The position numbers and the translations under genes were made by a program. DNA of 64,000 bases from Flavobacterium sp. DG2-3 (GTDB lineage: Bacteria; Bacteroidota; Bacteroidia; Flavobacteriales; Flavobacteriaceae): positions 186,001-250,000 of the forward strand of contig NZ_JAVAMB010000007.1 in assembly GCF_030730925.1 (NCBI RefSeq), given 5' to 3'. Shown here piece after piece: positions 1 through 7,674 of this stretch (the stretch's first letter is position 1; every line of letters begins with the position of its first letter). The notes under the pieces were generated by a model. That model did not search any database. It worked only from the letters and a program-made list of their open reading frames with translations, and was not told the origin of the DNA.

Positions 1-945
1 CAGCAACAATAACCCTGAAACTGAAGCCGAATATCCAAATCCTGTCTGCAGCATAAGAGGCAGCAGTAAAGGCAGCCCTCCGATCCCCAGTCGGGTTATA
101 AGGCTTCCAGCAAGTCCTACCCTAAGTGTTTTAATATTTAACAGTCTGAGATCAATAATGGGTTTTTCTGTTCTTTTATAATGGTAATAATACAATGCTG
201 CAAGAGCATTAAAAAGAAACAGCCCTCCCAAAATAATAAACCAATTCGTCAGACCGCTGCTTAGGAGTTCTAAAATCATTGTAATCACGATTAATGCAAA
301 GCTGAAATACATCAGACCACGGAAATCAAACTTACCGACGGCTTTTTTAAAATTGGGCATAATCCTTTTGGCCATCGAGATCCCAATAAGTCCAATTGGA
401 ACATTCACTAAAAAAATCCAATGCCAGGATAGATTATCGGAAAGAAAACCGCCCAGACTTGGTCCGACCACCATTCCCAAAAGACCAAAAATGGTTATAA
501 AATTCATGGTTTTTAAAAGTTTGCTTTTGGGATATTGATATAATATGGCCAATCGCGCAATCGGCACCATCATTGAAGCGCCAATAGCTTGAAGCACGCG
601 GGATAAATTGAACGTTAATAAGCTTCCGGAAAGTGCGCAGCATAACGAACCTGCGACAAATAAAGCAACAGCAATCATAAACATGGTCCTTGTGCCAAAC
701 TTATCTGCCAGCCAGCCCGAAAGCGGAATAAATAAAGCAAGAGTCAATGCATAAGTTACAATTACAGAATGCATTTGAGTAGGCGAATATTGCATATCCT
801 TGGCAATGGAGGGTAGCGAAGTATTGAGAATCGTCCCGTCCAGCGATTGTATAAACATAGCCACAGCAGTAACCCATGGAAGTAAATGTACTGCCGTTCT
901 TTTCTTCTTTTCTTTAGCGATGTTCTTTTCTTCTTTTGTAATCAT
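1..945 (-). CDS. MFS multidrug exporter, DHA2/EmrB type (3' end outside window)
   Basis: The first 315 codons of a drug:proton antiporter are visible on the minus strand; the rest lies beyond base 1. After a short lysine-rich cytoplasmic tail (MITKEEKNIAKEKKK) come hydrophobic helices with hallmarks of the 14-helix DHA2 group: QSLDGTILNTSLPSIAKD in helix 1 and the loop SGWLADKFGTR between helices 2 and 3, which corresponds to MFS motif A. Further helices follow, including a segment near residue 300 reading LMLQTGFGYSASVSGLL. Family members expel hydrophobic drugs, dyes or detergents across the inner membrane. The start at 945 is the only ATG before the hydrophobic part. No partner membrane-fusion protein or TetR regulator is visible on the upstream side. 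Substrate cannot be told from sequence. Confidence 0.85.
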   Translation of the reverse strand, partial: MITKEEKNIAKEKKKRTAVHLLPWVTAVAMFIQSLDGTILNTSLPSIAKDMQYSPTQMHSVIVTYALTLALFIPLSGWLADKFGTRTMFMIAVALFVAGSLCCALSGSLLTFNLSRVLQAIGASMMVPIARLAILYQYPKSKLLKTMNFITIFGLLGMVVGPSLGGFLSDNLSWHWIFLVNVPIGLIGISMAKRIMPNFKKAVGKFDFRGLMYFSFALIVITMILELLSSGLTNWFIILGGLFLFNALAALYYYHYKRTEKPIIDLRLLNIKTLRVGLAGSLITRLGIGGLPLLLPLMLQTGFGYSASVSGLLLL

Positions 946-1159
946 GCGGAGCAATTAAAGAAACAACAGCATTATTGTCCTTTTATAAAATTCCAAAAAT
1001 ACAATCCCTTAAAATTACAGTTTTTTAATAAATCCCTTATATAATTAGCATCGATAAGTTTTCATCATTGTAACTGCAAAGCTTTGGACGCTTAAAGATT
1101 TTACAAATAAATAAGCTGCATTTATACGGCAGCTTTATTTATTATAACAGTTTTAATTT

Positions 1160-1416
1160 TTAGAAATCATTATTAGCATTGTCTTGAGAATCATGACCTC
1201 CCTGCTTTACAAGCTTATTATAAATCCCTAAAAGTAAAAATGGCGCTGCCCATTGTCCTACAGATAGTACGCTGTGATTTTTACCAAACATTTTAAGGCA
1301 AGCGATGTTCCCATCGATGCTAGGGACCATACAAATAGATATCTGAATGTATTTTTTGACCTCTGTTCCTCGATTGCTTTGGCAGTTTTTCCTTCGGTTT
1401 TTTCGTTTTCTAATAT
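1160..1416 (-). pseudogene. Decayed small membrane protein gene
   Basis: Three reading frames of the minus strand join into one plausible small protein. The first frame gives ENEKTEGKTAKAIEEQ, a second gives IHSDIYLYGP, the first resumes with LASMGTSLALKCL, and a third ends with FGKNHSVLSVGQWAAPFLLL, IYNKLVKQGGHD and a stop at 1160. The hydrophobic core and the short charged tail look like a single- or two-helix membrane protein. At least three indels are needed and no ATG is found at the expected start, so the gene is broken. I infer rather than know the intact family. Confidence 0.55.
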
Positions 1417-1590
1417 TATGACAGGAAAATTTATGGGTTCTGTTTTAATACGTGCCTGATATAAAAATGAATGTTGCTTATAAATTAAAATGCGAATTTC
1501 ACGAACTAGCACAGATTTTTGCAAATAATTCACAAGTAATAGTGTCTATTCGTGAAATTCGTGTTTTAATTTTTTAAGTCTCTATTTTTA

Positions 1591-1857
1591 TTAACTGTTG
1601 GTAGATGCGCTTCCTGAACTTCCTGCCCCGCCGCTATTGTCGTTGCCTCGGTTTTCGTCTCTTTCAGTTTCTTCAAACTCATCCTCATTTTCCCAGTCTC
1701 CAGTATTTGGTTTTTGAGCGGGATCTCTTTGGTTTTCTCCTTTTTCGTTTTCTTCCTTGTCAGAAAAAAACAATTCTTCTCCCGGAATTGGATTCCATTT
1801 GGGCATTTGATTTTCCCTATCAGATTGTGATTCTTTATTATTGTTGAAAATTTCCAT
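1591..1857 (-). CDS. Small acidic low-complexity protein
   Basis: An 88-residue hydrophilic protein if translation starts at the ATG at 1857 (MEIFNNNKESQ); an upstream ATG would add eight residues. It has no signal peptide or hydrophobic stretch and is rich in E, D, N and G, so it is probably disordered. The C-terminal half contains NTGDW and the tail NDNSGGAGSSG, both of which also occur in the same order in the small protein at 15588-15806, so the two are paralogs. Function unknown. It lies just downstream, on the same strand, of the ferritin-like stress gene at 1962-2576, a neighbourhood that suggests a stress or stationary-phase role. Confidence 0.6.
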   Translation of the reverse strand: MEIFNNNKESQSDRENQMPKWNPIPGEELFFSDKEENEKGENQRDPAQKPNTGDWENEDEFEETERDENRGNDNSGGAGSSGSASTNS

Positions 1858-1961
1858 AATGCATCTTTTAAATGATATCAAATTAAATCACTCGTTATTG
1901 TCAAAAAACCTGTAAATAGGATGGCACTTATTTAAAGGTTTTTATCTAAATCTACAGTCCA

Positions 1962-2576
1962 TTATTCTTCACTTTGCTGATCTTCCTCAGTAGCATCGAA
2001 ATTGATTGTATTGTAAGCCGCTTCTGTCAGGATAGTGTCGGCTTCTTTCTCTTCTTCTAAAGTCTGCTGCAATAAAGCCGCGGCATCTTCTTCGTTTAAA
2101 GTCAAAGCAAAAGCTGCAAGTGTTCCGTATGAAGCAATTTCGTAATGCTCAATTTTTTGAGAAGCACTGATAATTCCCGCATCACGTACAGGCCCTTGCT
2201 GAGTTTCCTCCATAATGCTTTCTCCTTCTTTGATTAAGCCTTCCATAGCATCGCATTTTTTTGCAGCCGCTTTTTCTCCCAGAATTTTAAAAACTTGTTC
2301 CAGTCTTTCCACTTGTCCTTGTGTAACCGTTAAATGTTCGTTGATCGCACTAATTAGATTTTCTGAGGTGGCATTTTTAGCCATTTTCGGAAGCGCTTTT
2401 GTCAAAGCTTTTTCTGCCCAGTAAATATCTTTTAAAGAATCTACAAATAATTCTCTCAAACCTTCAGCAGCATCCGACTTTGCTTTTACTGTTCTTCCTT
2501 TAGATGCTGTTTTTGCGCCGCTTTGTTTTGCAGGAGCTTTTTTAGTGCTCGCTTTTTTAGTTTCTGTAGTTTTCAT
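1962..2576 (-). CDS. DUF892 ferritin-like protein (YciF type) with KA-rich tail
   Basis: A 204-residue protein. Residues 1-38 are a lysine/alanine/threonine-rich tail resembling histone H1 tails (KKASTKKAPAK). Residues 39-195 form a four-helix ferritin-like domain of the DUF892/YciE-YciF family, seen from LRELFVDSLKDIYWAEKAL, the NEHLTVTQGQVERLEQVF helix, and the glutamate/histidine-bearing segment SQKIEHYEIASYGTL. Family members are induced by osmotic and general stress and have a di-metal-type helix bundle; a precise reaction is not established. The basic tail may bind DNA or an acidic partner, which is inference. It is encoded alone on the minus strand with another stress-type gene starting divergently at 2782. 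Confidence 0.85.
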   Translation of the reverse strand: MKTTETKKASTKKAPAKQSGAKTASKGRTVKAKSDAAEGLRELFVDSLKDIYWAEKALTKALPKMAKNATSENLISAINEHLTVTQGQVERLEQVFKILGEKAAAKKCDAMEGLIKEGESIMEETQQGPVRDAGIISASQKIEHYEIASYGTLAAFALTLNEEDAAALLQQTLEEEKEADTILTEAAYNTINFDATEEDQQSEE

Positions 2577-2697
2577 AATAATACTTTTTTTTAATAATTA
2601 ACTTTTTCAAAATTAGGATTTAAAAAAGGTTCATTTTTATGGAATTCATTTTATGTCTTATAAAATAACAACCATAAAGCATTGTTTATGAAATAGA

Positions 2698-2731
2698 TAT
2701 TCTATAAATCCGAAAAATTATTCTATAAATA
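2698..2731 (+). repeat. Direct repeat ATTCTATAAAT upstream of the SpoIIAA-like gene
   Basis: ATTCTATAAAT occurs twice, 23 bases apart, in the divergent intergenic region between the DUF892 gene and the SpoIIAA-like gene. Both copies are followed by C/A-CCG or CCG. The spacing of about two helical turns fits a dimeric regulator, but this is only a pattern. Confidence 0.3.
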
Positions 2732-2781
2732 CCGTATTGAAACTGTTGCTACATTTAGCTGAACTTTAAAATCTACTTATT

Positions 2782-3150
2782 ATGATACAGATTATCGATG
2801 GGCCTGAAAATACAGCCGCCTTCAGAGCAGTAGGCGTAATAACAGCAGAAGATTATAAAAACGTGCTCGTCCCTGAAGTAACCAGATTGGTAAAAAAAAT
2901 AAATGAAATCAACTTTCTACTTCTAATAGATACTGAAATCAAAAATTTCACAGCCTCTGCTTGGATGGAAGATGCTTTGTTTGGCCTCAAAAATTTAGGA
3001 AAATGGAATAGAGCTGCTATTGTAACCGATTATGAAAAAGCAATTACCTTTACAAAAGGTTTCGGCTATTTGGTACCGGGCGAATTTAAAGGCTTTAAAA
3101 GAGATGCCATCAGCCAAGCTTTAAAATGGGTAGAAACGGGAGAAAAATAA
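2782..3150 (+). CDS. SpoIIAA-like (STAS-related) protein
   Basis: A 122-residue soluble protein with alternating strands and helices of the SpoIIAA-like family (related to STAS anti-sigma antagonists): MIQIIDGPENTAAFRAVGVI is the opening strand, VTRLVKKINEINFLLLIDTE gives a helix and the central strand, and WNRAAIVTDYEKAITFTKGFG follows. Members of this group are found in stress and stationary-phase contexts in Bacteroidota and Proteobacteria, but their target is not known. It lacks any visible transmembrane segment. The gene is followed after 24 bases by the DUF2071 gene in the same direction, so the two may be co-transcribed. Confidence 0.75.
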   Translation: MIQIIDGPENTAAFRAVGVITAEDYKNVLVPEVTRLVKKINEINFLLLIDTEIKNFTASAWMEDALFGLKNLGKWNRAAIVTDYEKAITFTKGFGYLVPGEFKGFKRDAISQALKWVETGEK

Positions 3151-3174
3151 AAACTTCTTTACAATTCATCAGCA

Positions 3175-3897
3175 ATGGCTTCAATAAAAGAAATACTAGA
3201 CAGCACTGGAAACAGGCAGCATCCTTTACCGGAACAAAAATGGAAATACTATCAGGAATGGCACCATACGGTATTTTTCCATTGGGAACTTCCCGTTTAC
3301 TTTTTGGAACAATACATTCCGAAAGGACTAAAACTCGACACTTACATTAATATGGCGTGGGTTTCGCTGGCTTCATTTCAGGTAAAAAATATGAGACATC
3401 GCAACTTACCCTCACTTCCCTACCTTTCTAATTTCGAAGAAATCAATATTAGAACATATGTGACGCGAAATGGAATTCCAGGCATTTATTTATTTTCCAT
3501 TGAAACCAATAAATTAATAGAAGTTTTACTTACCAGACTTTTTATAGGTCTTCCTTATGAACATGCAACAATCAAGCGATATCACAATCAACTTTATTCA
3601 GAAAACAAAAAGCAAAATCATCTTCTTGATATAAAAATTGTAAAAAGTAAGATGCTTAAAAACAAAACAGAGCTGGATTTATGGCTGACGGAAAGGCACT
3701 CTTTATATGAAATTTGTGCCGATAAAATCTGCAGGTTTGACATCCATCATCAGGAATGGAAATTAAGAAATTTGGAAGTAAAAATACACGATATAAGATA
3801 TGAGGCTGGAAAATATACCATTAATATCTATCCGGATAAAATTCATTACGCCGTTAAAACCCAAGTCTTGCTGTGGGCTAAAAGAGAAAGCTCATAA
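3175..3897 (+). CDS. DUF2071 (YqjF-like) protein
   Basis: A 240-residue protein matching the DUF2071 / YqjF-like family: W-K-YYQEWHHTVFFHWELPVYFLEQYIPKGLKLDTYINMAWVSLASF near the N-terminus, the middle segment NIRTYVTRNGIPGIYLFSIE, and LPYEHATI. Family members are acetoacetate-decarboxylase-fold proteins of unknown activity. The chosen start, ATG at 3175, is 24 bases after the stop of the SpoIIAA-like gene, which supports co-expression. Nothing in the sequence reveals a substrate. Confidence 0.75.
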   Translation: MASIKEILDSTGNRQHPLPEQKWKYYQEWHHTVFFHWELPVYFLEQYIPKGLKLDTYINMAWVSLASFQVKNMRHRNLPSLPYLSNFEEINIRTYVTRNGIPGIYLFSIETNKLIEVLLTRLFIGLPYEHATIKRYHNQLYSENKKQNHLLDIKIVKSKMLKNKTELDLWLTERHSLYEICADKICRFDIHHQEWKLRNLEVKIHDIRYEAGKYTINIYPDKIHYAVKTQVLLWAKRESS

Positions 3898-3983
3898 TCC
3901 ATAAAATTGCACAATTGCTGATTATAAATTTTTAATAGGGCCACTCTACTTTTACTTTCGTAACAATTTTAAAATTATACATT

Positions 3984-4097
3984 CTGAAAAGTTCAAACAC
4001 TAAAACCACAAAGAAAACTGCCGGTTCAGAGAAAAAAACAGATAAAAAGCAAACCGCGGACAAAAGCGGGCAAACTTCAGAATCTAACAAAAAATAA
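3984..4097 (+). CDS. Possible lysine-rich mini-protein with CTG start
   Basis: A 37-codon frame, LKSSNTKTTKKTAGSEKK and so on to SESNKK, ends in TAA at 4095-4097. It has no ATG; the first possible initiator is CTG at 3984, so it may use a rare start or be a remnant whose ATG was lost. The composition (K, T, S) is like the basic tail of the DUF892 protein nearby, and the very acidic protein encoded 18 bases downstream would be a natural opposite-charge partner. Both ideas are inference. Confidence 0.3.
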   Translation: MKSSNTKTTKKTAGSEKKTDKKQTADKSGQTSESNKK

Positions 4098-4114
4098 CTT
4101 TAAAAATTGTAATT

Positions 4115-4438
4115 ATGAATCTAGACGAAAGAGAAAATTACCGTCAGGATGACGCGTATTTTCAAGATGATGAAACGGGATATGAGAATGACCGCCAATA
4201 TGATGATATTGATGCGCCAGGCGCAGTCCATTCGATAAGTGATAACGCAGAACAAGATTATGGAAATGATTTTGCAGCCGAAGAAATAAACGGACAAAGT
4301 TTAAATCCTGACGGAGATAAATTTGATCAGGAAGATGACGATGAATTAGATGACGATGATGTCGAATTGGATGAAGAAGATGATGTCGAATTGGATGAAG
4401 AAGATGAAACCGACACTAATCCTAACCGAAATTTATAA
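4115..4438 (+). CDS. Extremely acidic low-complexity protein
   Basis: A 107-residue protein dominated by D and E, with no hydrophobic core. The last third holds a near-perfect tandem octapeptide, DDVELDEE followed by DDVELDEE, visible also in the DNA as a repeated 24-base unit. Such proteins are likely disordered and may buffer cations or bind basic partners. A TAACTTTA box about 20 bases before the ATG resembles the local -7 promoter element. A strong hairpin terminator follows immediately. Function unknown. Confidence 0.6.
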   Translation: MNLDERENYRQDDAYFQDDETGYENDRQYDDIDAPGAVHSISDNAEQDYGNDFAAEEINGQSLNPDGDKFDQEDDDELDDDDVELDEEDDVELDEEDETDTNPNRNL

Positions 4439-4443
4439 AAGAC

Positions 4444-4473
4444 AAACCCGTATGAAATTTCAAACGGGTTTTA
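4444..4473 (+). terminator. Rho-independent terminator after the acidic protein
   Basis: AAACCCGT and ACGGGTTT form an 8-bp stem around a 12-base loop, followed by TTTT. Confidence 0.75.
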
Positions 4474-4540
4474 ATTGCTATTTTGACTTTTACGCTTTGT
4501 AATTTTTAATCTAAAATCCAACTTCAGTAACTATTACACA

Positions 4541-5277
4541 CTATACATATCGGTACTTCTGGATGGTCTTACAAACATTGGCGTGGCACATTTTATGCTG
4601 AAAATTTAAAAGTGAAAGATCAGTTTTTGTATTATCAAAAAATCTTTAATACAGTGCAAATTAACAGCACATTTTATAAAATGCCTGCCGATGCCACCTT
4701 ACAGGATTGGGAAAATCAAGTTTCTGAAGATTTTGTTTACGCCATAAAAGCCAACCGATTTATTACACATGAAAAAGCTGCATGATCCAGAAGACAGTCT
4801 GCTGATTTTTATGGAAAAGCTTAAATATCTAGAAAAAAACTTGGTGCTGTTTTATTTCAGCTTCCTCCCCATCTCGAATTGGATTTACAGCTGCTCGAAG
4901 ATTTCTTGATGGCACTTTCTAATAAAAACCGCTATGTAGTTGAGTTTCGCATGCAAGTATGTACCCGAACTTTATCAGTTATTAGAAAAATACAGTTGTG
5001 CTTTTTGCATTTATGAGCTTGCAGGTCACATTTCGTCCATAAAGATTGCCACCGATTCTTGTATATCCGGCTGCATGGCCCTACTGCCGCGAAATATCAA
5101 AGCAGTTATTCTGCTACCGTTTTAAAAGAATGGGCTGATAAATGCATCCAGTGGTTAAAAACAAAAGATATATTTGTTTTTTTTGATAATGATGAAAAAG
5201 GAGATGCGGCTTTTAATGCTTTGTCACTTAAAAATCTTGTTGAAAACAGCCTTCCTATAAATCAAAATACTCTTTAA
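4541..5277 (+). pseudogene. DUF72 (YecE-like) gene broken by frameshifts
   Basis: Successive frames spell one DUF72 protein: IGTSGWSYKHWRGTFY and FNTVQINSTFYKMP in the first frame, MKKLHDPEDSLLIFMEKLKYL in the second, LGAVLFQLPPHLELDLQ and NRYVVEFR in a third, then VPELYQLLEKYSCAFCIYE and, after another shift, FLYIRLHGPTAAKYQ to FVFFDNDEKGDAAFNAL and a stop at 5277. At least four indels separate these parts, and no start codon is seen before 4548. The intact family is a TIM-barrel-like protein of unknown function of about 240 residues. The gene is dead, or the region holds sequencing errors; long intact genes elsewhere argue for real decay. Confidence 0.8.
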
Positions 5278-5382
5278 GTGTGATTTGCAGTGTAAAGATT
5301 ATATAAGGCATATCCAAAATACTGTAATTATCATATCCTCATCAAAACTAAATTTAAGCCATTAATTATTGAAGAAAAAATT

Positions 5383-6141
5383 ATGGAGAATATATCAGAC
5401 TATTTTGGAAAAAACATAAAAGATAAAAGAATTTTAATTACGGGAGGAACAACAGGAATCGGAAAAGCAATAGCCGATTCATTAGTTTCCCTAGAAGCAC
5501 GCGTTTTTATCTTTGGGCGCGATGTAGAAGATTTCACAAAAACATTTGATGAAATAAAATCCAAATACCCTAACAGCAATCTGTATGGTTTTACAGCAGA
5601 CGTTACCCGCAAAGAGGACTTGCAGAAAATTTTTGAGGCTGTTGATAAAGAACTGGGAGGTTTGGACATTTTGATAAATAATGCTGCGCTCCCTGCCTCT
5701 GGACTTACCGAAGTTAAACTAGAAGACTGGCAATATATTTTAGACACAAACATTTCTGGTTATCTAGCATTTGCGCAGGAAGCCGCAACAAGAATGTCGG
5801 CAGAAAAATCGGGTCATATCATTAATATTGGATCTATGAGCGCCGAAACAAATGAACCCACCAGTACAGTTTATGTAGCCACAAAGGCAGCAATAAGGGG
5901 TTTTAGCGCCGCATTACGAAAAGAACTAAATCCGCTCGGAATCAAAGTCTCACTTATCGAACCAGGTGCTGTAACCAGCGATATGCAGCCAGGAACAAAG
6001 GCACAACATCAGCAAAAAATCGATAAAATGGAAATGCTCGAGGCTGAAGATATCGCAATGAGCGTTCTTTTTACACTCTCTCAGCCAAAACGCTGCGATA
6101 TAGTAACCATGCAAATTAGACCTCTATTACAGCTAATTTAA
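5383..6141 (+). CDS. Short-chain dehydrogenase/reductase
   Basis: A complete 252-residue classical SDR. The NAD(P) site TGGTTGIG is at about residues 20-27, NNAA at about 98-101, the catalytic serine in NIGSMS, and the catalytic pair is intact in YVATK. The opening residues (MENISDYFGKNIKDKRILITGG) suggest a soluble cytoplasmic enzyme reducing or oxidising a carbonyl/alcohol with NAD(P). The substrate cannot be deduced. It stands between two pseudogenes and is the only intact gene from 4.5 to 6.4 kb. No obvious operon partner. Confidence 0.85.
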   Translation: MENISDYFGKNIKDKRILITGGTTGIGKAIADSLVSLEARVFIFGRDVEDFTKTFDEIKSKYPNSNLYGFTADVTRKEDLQKIFEAVDKELGGLDILINNAALPASGLTEVKLEDWQYILDTNISGYLAFAQEAATRMSAEKSGHIINIGSMSAETNEPTSTVYVATKAAIRGFSAALRKELNPLGIKVSLIEPGAVTSDMQPGTKAQHQQKIDKMEMLEAEDIAMSVLFTLSQPKRCDIVTMQIRPLLQLI

Positions 6142-6188
6142 GTTTTTAAGAACTGCTTATTTTTTGTTAATTATTAAAGTGATTATTT

Positions 6189-6384
6189 ATGAATGCTAAT
6201 AACAACTTAAACAGCGCGCTGTAACGTTAGAAGAAAATGTTTCTTTTTGGATTGATTCGACATCAATTTTAGGATTTGAGAAACCCAATCAAAACGTACA
6301 AACTGAAGTTTCATTCATTGGCGCGGGAATTGCAGGTTTGACCACAGCTTATAATCTCTTTTAAAAAAGGGAAAAAAAGTTTAG
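6189..6384 (+). pseudogene. Remnant of an FAD-dependent oxidoreductase (DAO type)
   Basis: ATG at 6189 opens MNANNNLNSAL and a stop; the next frame continues AVTLEENVSFWIDSTSILGF, then EVSFIGAGIAGLTTAYNL, the dinucleotide-binding motif GxGxxG of glycine/D-amino-acid-oxidase-like flavoproteins; after a third shift LLKKGKKV runs into a stop. Everything downstream of the first nucleotide-binding strand and helix is missing, so only the N-terminal ~60 residues of a ~500-residue enzyme remain. Two indels plus truncation make this a clear pseudogene. Confidence 0.8.
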
Positions 6385-6439
6385 ATCAAGAACCGCTACA
6401 GGTTTTGCTTGATGCAGGGTTTTTATTTAATTTTACCGC

Positions 6440-6730
6440 ATGAATTACGAAGACATAAAACGCCATTTTGAACACAATCCTGCTCCAAAAGAAGTGGAAT
6501 GGACACCGTGGGCAAAGATTACCGATACGCAGGTTTTCTTACTGAGCTGCTATGCCACAATCAGAAACTCTACAGGGCCTTTGGACCGATGTCCTGCATG
6601 GTGGCATCTCAGGGATTTTTATATCCTGATGAAAAAGACAGTCCAGCAGACTGCCCAACAGAACACAGAAAAGCCTGCTGGCGAAGAGCCTGCTGGCGCG
6701 TCCTCTACAGATGCTGAAGCCGCCCTATAG
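6440..6730 (+). CDS. Small soluble protein, possibly DUF6965-like
   Basis: A 96-residue protein. Residues 1-70 look folded (MNYEDIKRHFEHNPAPKEVE, then WAKITDTQVFLLSCYATIRN and CPAWWHLRDFYILMKK), resembling the short Bacteroidota proteins with an acidic start, an ITD..FL segment and a C-terminal helix that are grouped as DUF6965; this match is from memory and tentative. The last 25 residues are polar low-complexity with repeated EEPAG/KPAG. Codon use is more G+C-rich than the preceding genes, so it may mark the left edge of the island. A strong bidirectional terminator follows. Confidence 0.55.
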   Translation: MNYEDIKRHFEHNPAPKEVEWTPWAKITDTQVFLLSCYATIRNSTGPLDRCPAWWHLRDFYILMKKTVQQTAQQNTEKPAGEEPAGASSTDAEAAL

Positions 6731-6738
6731 GACTTGTG

Positions 6739-6775
6739 AAAAAAAGCCCTGCATAATAGTATGCAGGGCTTTTTT
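6739..6775. terminator. Bidirectional terminator between convergent genes
   Basis: AAAAAGCCCTGCATA and its exact complement TATGCAGGGCTTTTT flank a 4-base loop, with A- and T-runs on both sides. It can stop the gene ending at 6730 and the response regulator ending at 6790. Confidence 0.85.
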
Positions 6776-6789
6776 GAATCTAAATCTAT

Positions 6790-7245
6790 TTATTTTTCAA
6801 ATAGGAGAAATTCTTTCCTATCCCTTTTTGAAATATTCCAGTCCAAGCTCATTATAGATGCGAGCAGTCTTTTGAACCCCTCAAAGGTGCTGGGCTTGAC
6901 GGCATAAAAATCAGCTCCCAATTCATAGGACAGCTCAATATTTTCAATATTGCTGCTGGTGGAAAGCATTATTACCTTTAACTTATTCTGCCAGCCTGAT
7001 GCTCTTCTTATTTCCTTGAGGCAGTCAAATCCATTTTTACCGGGCATATTAATATCCAGAAATACCATTTCCGGCATTTCTGAAGCAGTGCGCCAAAGAA
7101 TATCCAAAAGCCGCTGCCCATCTTGGGCCTGCTCCACTTTAAGCTGCAAATTGAGTTCAGCAACGGCGTCCAAAAACAGCATTCTGTCATCTTCGTCATC
7201 ATCTGCATGAAAAATAATCTGTCGGGGACCCTGCTGTTGCGGCAT
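6790..7245 (-). CDS. Single-domain response regulator
   Basis: A 151-residue stand-alone receiver domain. The acidic pocket is D15-D17 (ADDDEDD), the phospho-acceptor is D64 in VFLDINMPG, the switch Thr/Ser is in MLSTSS and the conserved lysine is in AVKPS. There is no output domain, so it works by protein-protein contact, as do CheY-like regulators paired with phytochrome- or PAS-type kinases in Bacteroidota. It is similar in plan to the receiver at 24592-24984, which follows a PAS histidine kinase; no kinase gene adjoins this copy. A TAnnTTTG promoter box lies about 120 bases upstream. Confidence 0.9.
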   Translation of the reverse strand: MPQQQGPRQIIFHADDDEDDRMLFLDAVAELNLQLKVEQAQDGQRLLDILWRTASEMPEMVFLDINMPGKNGFDCLKEIRRASGWQNKLKVIMLSTSSNIENIELSYELGADFYAVKPSTFEGFKRLLASIMSLDWNISKRDRKEFLLFEK

Positions 7246-7365
7246 GGCTTGGAAATTTGTGCAGTTACGGAAGACAAGAATCTAAAAATCTGCAAAAGCC
7301 TTTGTGCCGGCCGTTGAAAATCGATAAATAATCGAATTATATCCGTGGGAGCGGTTAATAGCATG

Positions 7366-7373
7366 CAAAGATA
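7366..7373 (-). promoter_or_regulatory. -7 promoter box of the response regulator
   Basis: Reads TATCTTTG on the minus strand, matching the Bacteroidota TAnnTTTG consensus; no TTTG at the ideal 19-base distance. Implies a leader of about 110 bases. Confidence 0.45.
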
Positions 7374-7643
7374 AGTCTTTTTCCTATAAAATATTGTCAA
7401 AATCTATATTTTGCTTGAATGTTATGAAAAGAAAAGCGCATTGCACTGAACAGTTTTCACATCTAAACTCCTTTTAGCTGAAAGCCTTCCCGAAAAAGAT
7501 TCCTTTAAACCATGCTGCGTAAATTCTGAATAAACATCTATCACCATAAAAAAACTGATTTTTAAACTCCCTGAAAAATAAGGCCTCTAGAATATTGTTA
7601 TGATTTAGAACATTTATTTTAAAAAAAATGTTACTATCTGTGC

Positions 7644-7651
7644 TAATTTTG
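7644..7651 (+). promoter_or_regulatory. -7 promoter box of the dinB-dnaE-alkB operon
   Basis: TAATTTTG, matching TAnnTTTG. Transcription would begin near 7658, which favours the second ATG of dinB (7675) over the first (7663). Confidence 0.5.
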
Positions 7652-7674
7652 ATCTGTATAAAATGATTAAGATT

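Larger units (their letters stand above)
7246..7674. other. Divergent intergenic region with two promoter boxes
   Basis: About 430 bases without a gene between the response regulator and dinB. It holds a minus-strand -7 box at 7366-7373 and a plus-strand box at 7644-7651. I see no tRNA, repeat or strong hairpin here, and no recognisable LexA-type operator. Confidence 0.5.

Noticed and set aside
3126-3350. 74-codon plus-strand frame between the SpoIIAA-like and DUF2071 genes
   Set aside because: It overlaps both in another frame, and the DUF2071 reading is strongly protein-like.
4940-5277. Two short independent genes
   Set aside because: Both frames are pieces of one DUF72 pseudogene.
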